Assembly: GCA_002708475.1 (NCBI GenBank)
Contig: PAOL01000070.1
Coordinates: 1-35,422, forward strand
Direction: 5' to 3'
Length of the DNA: 35,422 nt
Source: Oleispira sp.
GTDB lineage: Bacteria > Pseudomonadota > Gammaproteobacteria > Pseudomonadales > Oceanobacteraceae
In this document: positions 6,981 to 14,431 of the stretch, in pieces
Position numbering within the stretch: position 1 is the stretch's first letter
Layout: each line of letters begins with the position of its first letter
Made by a program: the position numbers and the translations under genes
The notes under the pieces: model-generated
Database searches by the model: none
Told to the model about the DNA's origin: nothing
Seen by the model: only the letters and a program-made list of their open reading frames with translations

Positions 6981-8645
6981 GTGGACCCCGGCCGGCCCTG
7001 GGCGGAAGCGGTGGCCATAAAAGATGGCCGGTTCATCGCGGTCGGTGGCCGGGCAGAGATGGATGCTCTCCGGGATGAGCACACCCGCGAGGTGGACCTG
7101 CAAGGCCGCTTTGCAATGCCGGGCCTCTACGATATGCATACCCACCCAGACCTGAGTCTGGCACCGGGCTATGCCGATTATCTGGATGTGGGGCTGGAAA
7201 GCCCCACGCCGGACGATATTGCAAAGGCGATTCTGGACTATGCGGAATCCCATCCGGGCGATGGATGGATATACGGTTCCTATTTTGTGCACTTCACCTT
7301 TCGTCAGGCGGAGATTGAGCCGGGGTGCGAGTGGCTGGACACCGTTATGCCGGATCGGCCAGTGGCCATTCTCGACCGTTCCTGGGGCTCGATGATGGTG
7401 AACTCCAAAGCCCTGGCCCTGGCCAATATCACAGCAGACACCCCCGACCCGGGCAATGGTTTTATACAGCGCGATTCCATTACGGGTGAGGCTACAGGCA
7501 TCCTGATTGACGGCGCTTATGCGATGATTCACGCCGCCATGCCGCCGACGCCCCAGCACGCGCTGAAAAGAGCCTACCGTGAAGGCGTGCAGTACCAGTC
7601 TTCCCGCGGTGTGGTGGCGACCAAGTATGTGCATGTGTGCGAGCATCGGCTGGAGGCGTTGAAGTCAATCGATGATGCCGGCGAAATGACACTGAGAGTC
7701 GAGGCCGCTATCAGCTGGCAGGACGATATCTTCCCGGTCAAGCGCCGTTGGGAGCTGCTGAGTGGCGAACGGCATTACTATCGCAGTGCGCGCCTCAATG
7801 CCAATGCGGTCAAGTTTCATTTTGACGGGGTGCACGAAACCCGTTCCTCCTACCTTTCCAGCCCCTGGCCCGGCGAGGAAAAATGGCGCGGCGGGCTGAA
7901 CCTGACGCCGGAACATATTACCGATATGGTAGTGGACCTTGATCGCCGGGGAATTCGTGTGATCTCCCACTGCACCGGCGACGGCGCATCGGATCTGTTT
8001 CTTGATGCCGTGGCAGAGGCACGCCGCGTTAACGGCGGGGGTGTGCGCCACCAGTGCGCCCATTCCACCTTGTTGCTGGAAGAGAATTTGGCGCGCTTCA
8101 AAGAGCTCAATGTCACCGCCGAATTCTCACCGGCCGTGTGGTATCCCAGTGATTTCGCCTACGCCCGTACTCAGGCCGGCGAAGAGAAAATGAAAACCCT
8201 CTACAACTTTAAGGGGGTGCTGGATGCCGGCGGGGTGGCGGTGATGGGTACCGATTGGCCGGTTTCCAATATCAACCCCTGGATCGGTTTTGAAACCATG
8301 GTGACGCGGAAGAACCCTTGGGGGGACTACTCGGAGCCCTTCTACGGCGAGCCGATTTCGCTGGAACAGGCGATAAAGGTGATGACCATTAACGGCGCCT
8401 GGTCCATGGGGATTGAGCATAAGGCCGGGAGTATCGAAGTGGGCAAATCGGCGGATTTGATTGTCCTGGATCGCAACCTGTTTGAACTAGAGCCTCAGGG
8501 AAATCTGCACAACACCAGGGTGGATATCACGGTGATGGAAGGTGAGATCGTCTGGGACCGGTTGGATCAGTTTGAACAAGCTGAACTTGAAGCGGTATGG
8601 AAAAGCGATCAGGTACCGACGTTTTATGAGCGCATGGAAGACTAA
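6981..8645 (+). CDS. YtcJ-like metal-dependent amidohydrolase
   Basis: Amidohydrolase_3-type enzyme acting on C-N bonds; substrate unknown. Metal-site motifs are visible, numbered from GTG 6981: H53-T-H55 in D-M-H-T-H-P, then His in I-S-H-C-T-G-D-G, His in R-H-Q-C-A-H-S-T and Asp in M-G-T-D-W-P-V-S. The C-terminal strand A-D-L-I-V-L-D returns to the small beta domain. GTG 6981 is probably not the true start. The same frame is open from 6888 and encodes A-D-L-I-L-T-N-A-R-I-Y-T-V just before it, which is the conserved first strand of the family. CTG 6951, preceded by AAGG, or a frameshifted ATG 6884 behind AGGA (6871-6874) are better candidates. Follows the aminotransferase gene in the same direction. 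Confidence 0.85.
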   Translation: MDPGRPWAEAVAIKDGRFIAVGGRAEMDALRDEHTREVDLQGRFAMPGLYDMHTHPDLSLAPGYADYLDVGLESPTPDDIAKAILDYAESHPGDGWIYGSYFVHFTFRQAEIEPGCEWLDTVMPDRPVAILDRSWGSMMVNSKALALANITADTPDPGNGFIQRDSITGEATGILIDGAYAMIHAAMPPTPQHALKRAYREGVQYQSSRGVVATKYVHVCEHRLEALKSIDDAGEMTLRVEAAISWQDDIFPVKRRWELLSGERHYYRSARLNANAVKFHFDGVHETRSSYLSSPWPGEEKWRGGLNLTPEHITDMVVDLDRRGIRVISHCTGDGASDLFLDAVAEARRVNGGGVRHQCAHSTLLLEENLARFKELNVTAEFSPAVWYPSDFAYARTQAGEEKMKTLYNFKGVLDAGGVAVMGTDWPVSNINPWIGFETMVTRKNPWGDYSEPFYGEPISLEQAIKVMTINGAWSMGIEHKAGSIEVGKSADLIVLDRNLFELEPQGNLHNTRVDITVMEGEIVWDRLDQFEQAELEAVWKSDQVPTFYERMED

Positions 8646-8700
8646 TCTTTGAGCGTGTTATTGTATTAAACGACTACTGCAGTTAGACGGTGGTGAGCCA

Positions 8701-9654
8701 ATGAGTAAAAAGTTTAGCCCGATTCCTGTTACCGTTATTTCCGGTTTTCTCGGCGCCGGAAAAACCACCTTGCTTAATCGTATTCTTAATGGTGATCACG
8801 GCCGTAAGATTGCGGTAATGGTCAACGACTTTGGTGAGATCAATATCGATAGTCAGTTGATCGTCAGCGCCGAACAGAGCATGGTGAACCTGTCTAACGG
8901 TTGCATTTGTTGCACTGTAGAAAGTGACTTGATCGAGCAGCTGCACAAATTGATCAATTTGCGTGAGCGCCCGGAGTATATCCTGATTGAAACCAGTGGC
9001 GTCTCGGATCCCTCCAAGGTGGTGAACACCTTGTGCTACCCGCAATTTCGCCAACAACTCACCGTCGATGCAGTGGTAGCTATCATCGATGCTGACAACT
9101 TTTCCAGCTTGGACGGCGACAGGAGAAAGCTGGCGATGGATCAGTTGAGTGTTGCCGATATTGTGGTGATTAACAAAACGGATCTGGCGACCACTCGGCA
9201 GGTGGAGTCGTTTCGCCAGCAATGGCTATACCCATACGCCCGGGTGTTCGAAACTCAATTTGCCGATATCCCTGTGGAACTGTTATTAGGGACGGAGCTG
9301 TTCGAGACGAACCACTCCCCAAGCAAATCTGGACACCAGTGCAACGCCAACTGCGATCACAACCACAATCAGCAATTTGCTACCTACAGCTGGGAGAGCG
9401 ATCAACCCCTGTCCCTTAGCAAGCTGCGTCATGCGCTGAAGCAGTTGCCGGAAAACCTTTATCGCGCCAAGGGATTTGTCTACCTGGCGGAAAGCCCTAA
9501 GCACCGTTGTAAGGTGCATTTGGTGGGCTCAAGGGTGGAGATTGAAAAGGAGGAACGCTGGCAACAGATGCCGAAAAATCAACTGGTAATGATTGGCTGG
9601 AATAATCTCGATGCAGCGCACCTGAATCAGGCGCTGGAAAATTGTTACAGCTAA
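8701..9654 (+). CDS. CobW/COG0523-type G3E GTPase (putative metallochaperone)
   Basis: A 317-residue P-loop GTPase. Walker A G-F-L-G-A-G-K-T-T at 15-23, the metal-binding G-C-I-C-C at 67-71, E-T-S-G-V-S-D-P at 97-104 and N-K-T-D at 158-161 are all present. A Cys/His-rich linker (H-Q-C-N-A-N-C-D-H-N-H-N, about 212-223) precedes the CobW C-terminal domain. The family delivers Zn, Co or similar metals to client enzymes. It starts 55 bp after the amidohydrolase stop, on the same strand. A metal-dependent hydrolase is the obvious nearby client, by inference. ATG 8701 is preceded by GGTGAGCC. A Rho-independent terminator sits downstream at 9896-9921. Confidence 0.9.
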   Translation: MSKKFSPIPVTVISGFLGAGKTTLLNRILNGDHGRKIAVMVNDFGEINIDSQLIVSAEQSMVNLSNGCICCTVESDLIEQLHKLINLRERPEYILIETSGVSDPSKVVNTLCYPQFRQQLTVDAVVAIIDADNFSSLDGDRRKLAMDQLSVADIVVINKTDLATTRQVESFRQQWLYPYARVFETQFADIPVELLLGTELFETNHSPSKSGHQCNANCDHNHNQQFATYSWESDQPLSLSKLRHALKQLPENLYRAKGFVYLAESPKHRCKVHLVGSRVEIEKEERWQQMPKNQLVMIGWNNLDAAHLNQALENCYS

Positions 9655-9670
9655 CGCAACGTCGACGGAG

Positions 9671-9859
9671 ATGATTTATGATTGTCCGGCTGAAGTCGAG
9701 GCGTTAATTAAGCACCCGGAAGATTACATGCCCCTTGAGCCTGAGGCAAATAAAGACAAGCCAGAGGATAGGAGAGATACTCAGCAAAAAAAACACACGA
9801 TATCCCGTTGGAATAAACTTCAGTTTTGTGAAGCTGCCTCTTCTCGGAAAAAGATTTAG
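9671..9859 (+). CDS. Small unknown protein
   Basis: A 62-codon ORF starting 16 bp after the CobW gene, with GGAG directly before ATG. The first half is acidic and compositionally protein-like (P-A-E-V-E-A-L-I-K-H-P-E-D-Y), the second half basic and polar. No signal peptide, membrane segment or known motif is seen. It ends just before the terminator at 9896. It may be a genuine small gene of the CobW operon or a decayed tail; the very short SD-to-ATG spacing weakens the call. Confidence 0.4.
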   Translation: MIYDCPAEVEALIKHPEDYMPLEPEANKDKPEDRRDTQQKKHTISRWNKLQFCEAASSRKKI

Positions 9860-9895
9860 ATAATGCCAACTTTGTCAGCTGGTAGCTTGTGACAT

Positions 9896-9921
9896 AAGGG
9901 GGATTCTCTCGCCCCCTTTTT
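9896..9921 (+). terminator. Rho-independent terminator after the CobW operon
   Basis: AAGGGGG (9896-9902) pairs with CCCCCTT (9912-9918) across a 9-nt loop, followed by a run of T to 9921. It closes the plus-strand block from the aminotransferase to the small ORF. Confidence 0.75.
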
Positions 9922-9958
9922 ATTAATCCAGTGATGCCAGTTCGCTGGCTTAATCTCG

Positions 9959-10286
9959 TTAATGTGAACGGTTTTTCCGCAATGTCTCCGGCGGCGACTC
10001 CCCATAACGATCTTTTTGTAAAGGCAAGCCCCCCAGCAGTATAAACCCCAACGGGTGGCAATCTCTGTGACACCTATACGTTCCTTGGTCGCCAAAAAAT
10101 TCCCGTGAACCTTCTTTAGTCGGATGGTATGCAAATAATTCATCGCGTGATCTGCCGAAAGCGTTTAAACCTTTCATGCAATGTCCGCTCACTCATTCCG
10201 CAAGCCGCCAACAGATCAGCCATGGTACTGGGTGTGGTGATAGGTTGCGTCGCATCTACTGCCCTGATTAGCGTACAATTCGCCAT
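9959..10286 (-). pseudogene. AraC-family regulator fragment with frameshifts
   Basis: The minus strand encodes pieces of an AraC/XylS C-terminal DNA-binding domain in three frames. The first is A-D-L-L-A-A-C-G-M-S-E-R-T-L-H-E-R-F-K-R-F. The second is M-N-Y-L-H-T-I-R-L-K-K-V with I-G-V-T-E-I-A-T-R-W-G. The third is K-D-R-Y-G-E-S-P-P-E-T-L-R-K-N to the stop at 9959. At least two frameshifts separate the pieces, and the N-terminal sensor domain is missing. An ATG at 10286 can be read but is probably incidental. It abuts the dead IS6-type transposase gene, which may have truncated it. Confidence 0.7.
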
Positions 10287-10308
10287 TTGATTCTAGGATG
10301 GTGTACTC

Positions 10309-10980
10309 GTGGTCAGTTTCAAAGGCTATTGTTATCCGAAAACGGTGATTTTGCAGTGTGTTCGTTGGTAAGTCGCTTATTGTTTAAGTTATCGTGATAT
10401 CGAGGAGATGATGAAGGAGCGAGGAATACACGTAGATCATAGCACCCTGAACCGCTGGGTTCTAGAATTCTCTCCACTGCTTGAAAAGGAGTTCCACAAA
10501 AGGAAACGTCGTTCAGGTGGCAGGATCCGACTTGACGAAACCTACCTTCTGGTTAAAGGGCAATGGAAATGCCTGTATCGCGCTGTTGATAAAGAAGGAA
10601 ATACCATCGATTTTTTGCTAACGTCAAAACGGGACAAAAAGGCTGCCAAGCGATTATTGAAGAAAATGATTAACCGAAATGGCAAGCCGGGATTAATCAA
10701 TATCGACAAAAGTGGAGCCAACCACGCTGCGATCAACGACTACAATCAAGAGAACAACACCCGAATCACTATTCGACAAAGTAAGTACCTAAATAATGTG
10801 ATTGAGCAAGACCACCGGTTCATAAAACGAAAAATGAAACAGGCCATGGGCTTTGAAAGATTTAGCAGTGCTGCCAGAACCGTTGCTTGACTGGAACTGT
10901 GGAGAATGCTTAAAAAGGGTCAGAAGAAATGGGGAGGGTCGCAGTCTCCCTGTGCACTATTCTATGCTCTGGCAACGTAA
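10309..10980 (+). pseudogene. IS6-family transposase with two nonsense codons
   Basis: The full frame from GTG 10309 reads V-S-F-K-G-Y-C-Y-P-K-T-V-I-L-Q-C-V-R-W, TAA at 10369-10371 (usually Tyr), then S-Y-R-D-I-E-E-M-M-K and the catalytic core. The core keeps Asp in R-L-D-E-T-Y, Asp in N-I-D-K-S-G-A-N and Glu in V-I-E-Q-D-H-R. A TGA at 10888-10890 replaces the usual Gly of T-L-A-G, and the frame continues L-E-L-W-R-M-L-K-K-G-Q to TAA at 10980. The total of about 223 codons is a normal IS6 length. The longest open piece is 10408-10890. No convincing terminal inverted repeats were found by eye. Dead unless the stops are read through. Confidence 0.8.
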
Positions 10981-11025
10981 GCCGTAGTCGATACTAAATC
11001 ATTTTGTATTGTCAAAGGTAAATGC

Positions 11026-11156
11026 GACACAACCGGCCTGCGCGCCAGCAAGTGCTGCACCTGAAGGTCAGTGATATCGACAGCCAACGCATGATCCTGC
11101 ACGTCGAGCAGGGCAAAGGGGATAAAGACCGCAACGCGATGCTGTCGCCGGCGTTG
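11026..11156 (+). pseudogene. Tyrosine recombinase/integrase fragment
   Basis: A short piece reads T-G-L-R-A-S-K, then after a frameshift V-L-H-L-K-V-S-D-I-D-S-Q-R-M-I-L-H-V-E-Q-G-K-G-D-K-D-R-N-A-M-L-S-P-A-L (given here in separated residues). It covers the box around the first catalytic Arg (GLRxSE) and the Lys beta-hairpin (GKGxKDR) of phage-type integrases, similar to those accompanying IS91-like elements and integrons. The HxxR and Tyr boxes are absent. A 75-bp inverted-repeat structure follows at 11217-11291. Confidence 0.65.
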
Positions 11157-11216
11157 CACGGTAGCCAACACGTCGACAAGCGCGGAGCCCGAATCCCGCG
11201 GTTTCCTTCCCTGAGC

Positions 11217-11291
11217 GTTATAAGACGCCTGCCCGTTAACCAATGCGCACGGCAGCAAGAGGAAGAAGAGTTTGGGCAGGTGTCTTATAAC
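11217..11291. repeat. 75-bp structure with 18-bp inverted arms
   Basis: GTTATAAGACGCCTGCCC (11217-11234) and the reverse complement of 11274-11291 (GTTATAAGACACCTGCCC) differ at one base, around a 39-nt interior. It lies just after the recombinase remnant. It could be a recombination site, element end pair or miniature element. The polarity (GTT outside left, AAC outside right) is the reverse of an integron attC, so an attC is not supported. Confidence 0.55.
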
Positions 11292-11841
11292 CCTTAACAG
11301 GGGCGGATATTGAAATTCTCAACAGTTAATGTGTTTGGGAAAGTCAGCAGTGATACGCATTGCTGCCTTCCTTGGTGGCTAACGTCGTTGGGGAGATTGC
11401 CTCCGCCTTTAAAATCTTGCTGTTATACCGACCGGCACAATCAGTGATACAAGTTACCGTTGATACCTCACTTCTTTGCGGCTGACGACGCGATACTCTT
11501 CCCTCGAAACTTGCACTCTCCCTGTTATTGTAGGAACAGCCATTATCTCAATCGTGTCATTTAGGCACCAATCTTACTTGCTTGGTCGAAACGCCATCAC
11601 CCGCGCATCGCCTTTCGCGCTGTCCGTTATTGACCCCTTGCATGAATTCCTATCGTTGAATTTCGGGTAACGAAAAGACGTGGTTTATGCCCCAATTGAC
11701 CTGATTGTTGACCGCAACATGGATAGCCTAACAACAGTCATTGGAGACAGGAGTACCTGGCTGCCTATGTCCAGAAATCTAGGGGTTACCCTATATTTGT
11801 ATCTTTTATAAGAAAGAAGAATAAATATAACAGGAGAGACT
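11292..11841. other. 550-bp intergenic region upstream of the TonB receptor
   Basis: No convincing gene was recognised. A 64-codon frame at 11476-11670 lacks an SD and protein-like features. Two TTGACC hexamers (11697-11702 and 11709-11714) lie about 130 bp before the receptor gene and could include a -35 element, but no good -10 is at the right spacing. The last 60 bp are AT-rich and lead into AACAGGAGAG ahead of ATG 11842. Confidence 0.35.
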
Positions 11842-14274
11842 ATGATGTTAAGTATCATCACCAAAACAATAAGCCCTCGACACAAGCTGGCCGCAGCCGT
11901 TGCATCTGCAACTATCCTGATGGCATCTCCGGTAACCCTGCACGCTGAAAACTCCCTTGCACTTGAGGAAGTCGTGGTGACTGCGCGTAAGCGTGCAGAA
12001 AGCCTGATGGATGCCCCTGTTGCGGTGACTGCCGTGTCTGGTGAAGCCATGGAAAACCAGGGTGTTACCAGTATGGAGCAGCTGTCCGCCAAGGTGCCAG
12101 GCCTACAAATAGGGCGTGCCGCAAAGACCAGCAATGTGAGTATCCGTGGTGTTGGTTCGGGTATTAACCAGGGCTTTGAACAATCGGTGGGTATGTATGT
12201 CGATGGTATTTATCAGTCCCGTAGCCGTCAGTTCACGCAGTCCATGGTTGACCTTCAGCAGGTAGAAGTCCTGCGTGGTCCACAGGGTGTGCTGTTCGGT
12301 AAAAATACCGTGGCCGGTGCCATTAAAGTCGAAACCGCCAATCCGCAAGCGGGCGAAGAATTTAACGGTTCTGTCACCGCTGCCTGGGAGCCGGAGCAGG
12401 ATACCCAGCGCTATACCGCCGTAATGTCCGGCTCTTTGAGTGACACCCTGGGTGCACGTGTAGTGCTGCGTGACTCATCATCCGATGGTTATGTGAAAAA
12501 CAAATACCTCGACCGGGACGAGCAGCAAAAAGACGACCAGCTGGCCCGCCTAGCCCTGGCCTGGGAGCCAACCGATCAGCTCTCGGTAGTCGGTAAAGTC
12601 TCCTATCTTAAGATGGATGCTGACGGCAAGGAGGCAACCATTAATGCTGTGGATAGCCGCTTGCCGACTCCCAGTACGCTCGCTATGTCAGCAGCGCTAG
12701 CGCCTGGTTTTAAGCCTTCGACTGGTGGCAGTGCCTATGAACACTATATTGGCAACAAAGACTGGACCAGCGGTGATTTTGAGGAAACTGAATCCACATC
12801 GGCGTCCTTGAAAGTAGAGTGGGATCTGGCTGGCTATACCCTGACGTCCTTGACCGGCTATTCAGATTTTGAATTTACACAGTTTCACGATATCGACTTA
12901 TTGCCCATCAATTTTATTAATAGCCGCGATGAGGAGGAGCTGGAAATGGTGAGCCAGGAGCTCCGCATAGCGACGGATTGGGATGGCGCCGTCAATATGA
13001 TCGGTGGTGTCTACTATGAAAAGCAGGACCTGCTTTTGAAAGCTGCTGCCCATTTCGACGGCACCTTTGGTGTGCTACCGGGATCGATTTTACCCGGCGG
13101 TATTGAGGAAGTTGGTCAGCAAACTGATTTTAATCAGGAGACCGAGACGCTGGCCTTCTTTGGGGAAATGAGTATTGATTTGAGCGAAGCGCTGACCCTG
13201 GAGCTGGGGCTGCGTTACTCCGAAGATGAGAAGGACGCTAGCAAGCGCGTACAGGTCGGTACCGGCGCACCGGATGCGTTGGCTATTCTTGTTACGCCTG
13301 AAGATACGGCGGGCTCGGCAGATTTAGCCGCTTATCTTGCCAATGCCGCGGCGGCTGGCGGTGCCGATGGCGCCAATGCTGCTGCTACCTTTGCCGGCTT
13401 GTTGAATCGCTATGCTGCTGATACCAGCAGTGATCGCACCGAGTACCACTTCGACCCATCGGCCAAGTTGCGCTGGGAGTACAGTGAAGCCGGCATGGTG
13501 TTTATTTCCTACTCTGAAGGCTACAAGTCCGGTGGTTTTAACGTTAGCCCCGATACTGCTAACCCTGACGGTAGTCCCCGAGCTGGCGACGAGTTTGAGG
13601 ATGAGTCCGTTAAGGCTTGGGAGTTGGGTATTAAACAGGAGCTGTTTGATGGTCGCGCCCGTGTCAGTGCCATTGCCTATCAAACCCAACTGGAAGACCT
13701 TCAGGTCACTTCCTGGAGTGGGGCCAGCTATGTGGTGGGGAACGCGGCTGAACTGACGGTTCAGGGCATTGAGCTGGAGGGGCAGTATTTGTTGCTAGAG
13801 AACCTCGAGCTTGGCGGCAGTGTCAGCTACCTGGACCATGAGTTCGATTCCTACACAGGTGCCGGCTGTTCCGTCATTGAGACCGGCTTGGGTAATTGCC
13901 CTACGGGTCAAAAAGATCTGTCTGGCGAGCGCGGTGCGTTTGCGCCGGAATACAGCGCCTCAGTTTATGTCGATTACACCTACAGTTTCGACCAGTTTGA
14001 GCTGAATGCTCATATTGATTTTAACTACAAGGACGAGATGTTCCTCGACGGCGACCTAGACCCCAATGCTTTGCAGGACAGCTATGTCAAGGTTGATGCG
14101 CGTCTCGGTTTGTCTACCCTGGATGGCAAGTGGGATTTTCTGCTCTACGGTCGTAACCTGACCGATGAGACGACTTACACGGCGTCTATTGATGCGCCTT
14201 TAAGTCCAGGTGTTTATGCCGGTTGGATTGAGGAGCCGCGTATTGTGGGTGTGCAGGGACGTTATAACTTCTGA
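11842..14274 (+). CDS. TonB-dependent outer-membrane receptor
   Basis: An 810-residue outer-membrane importer energised by TonB. The signal peptide covers about 1-35 (basic S-P-R-H-K, then an alanine-rich hydrophobic stretch ending T-L-H-A). The mature protein begins near E-N-S-L-A-L-E-E-V-V-V-T-A-R-K-R, a typical TonB box. The plug includes V-R-G-P-Q-G-V-L-F-G-K-N-T-V-A-G-A (given in separated residues), and the barrel ends in Y-N-F with a terminal Phe. This EEVVVTARKR class is expanded in marine gammaproteobacteria and sphingomonads and often takes up hydrophobic or large organic molecules. ATG 11842 has AGGAG 6 nt upstream. It opens the catabolic cassette 157 bp before the aldehyde dehydrogenase gene, and its ligand is presumably the cassette's substrate (inference). 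Confidence 0.92.
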   Translation: MMLSIITKTISPRHKLAAAVASATILMASPVTLHAENSLALEEVVVTARKRAESLMDAPVAVTAVSGEAMENQGVTSMEQLSAKVPGLQIGRAAKTSNVSIRGVGSGINQGFEQSVGMYVDGIYQSRSRQFTQSMVDLQQVEVLRGPQGVLFGKNTVAGAIKVETANPQAGEEFNGSVTAAWEPEQDTQRYTAVMSGSLSDTLGARVVLRDSSSDGYVKNKYLDRDEQQKDDQLARLALAWEPTDQLSVVGKVSYLKMDADGKEATINAVDSRLPTPSTLAMSAALAPGFKPSTGGSAYEHYIGNKDWTSGDFEETESTSASLKVEWDLAGYTLTSLTGYSDFEFTQFHDIDLLPINFINSRDEEELEMVSQELRIATDWDGAVNMIGGVYYEKQDLLLKAAAHFDGTFGVLPGSILPGGIEEVGQQTDFNQETETLAFFGEMSIDLSEALTLELGLRYSEDEKDASKRVQVGTGAPDALAILVTPEDTAGSADLAAYLANAAAAGGADGANAAATFAGLLNRYAADTSSDRTEYHFDPSAKLRWEYSEAGMVFISYSEGYKSGGFNVSPDTANPDGSPRAGDEFEDESVKAWELGIKQELFDGRARVSAIAYQTQLEDLQVTSWSGASYVVGNAAELTVQGIELEGQYLLLENLELGGSVSYLDHEFDSYTGAGCSVIETGLGNCPTGQKDLSGERGAFAPEYSASVYVDYTYSFDQFELNAHIDFNYKDEMFLDGDLDPNALQDSYVKVDARLGLSTLDGKWDFLLYGRNLTDETTYTASIDAPLSPGVYAGWIEEPRIVGVQGRYNF

Positions 14275-14314
14275 TATGACCTGGTCTTTTCAATAACCTG
14301 ATGCCGGCTGCTAA

Positions 14315-14333
14315 GGCTGACGGCTGACGGCTG
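14315..14333 (+). repeat. Short tandem repeat GGCTGAC x2.7
   Basis: Two full copies of GGCTGAC and a partial third lie in the 157-bp gap after the receptor gene. A hairpin (CTGAAAG 14348-14354 with CTTTCAG 14365-14371, 10-nt loop) follows without a T-run, so it is not a clear terminator. It could stabilise or attenuate the message between receptor and enzymes. Confidence 0.45.
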
Positions 14334-14431
14334 GAAGGCAGTGCGGGCTGAAAGGCCTGTTCTGCTTTCAGGTTTCAAGTCCGAGGTGGCATTCGCGAGG
14401 AGCGACCCGGTAATTAACTGGAGGAATTCTC

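Noticed and set aside
6864-7646. 260-codon minus-strand frame opposite the amidohydrolase
   Set aside because: Antisense shadow of a gene with clear metal-site motifs.
11217-11291. Integron attC site
   Set aside because: An attC needs RYYYAAC at the left and GTTRRRY at the right. Here GTT is at the left outer end and AAC at the right, and no integron integrase or cassette array is present.
11476-11670. 64-codon ORF upstream of the first TonB receptor
   Set aside because: No SD, no motif, odd composition; likely chance.
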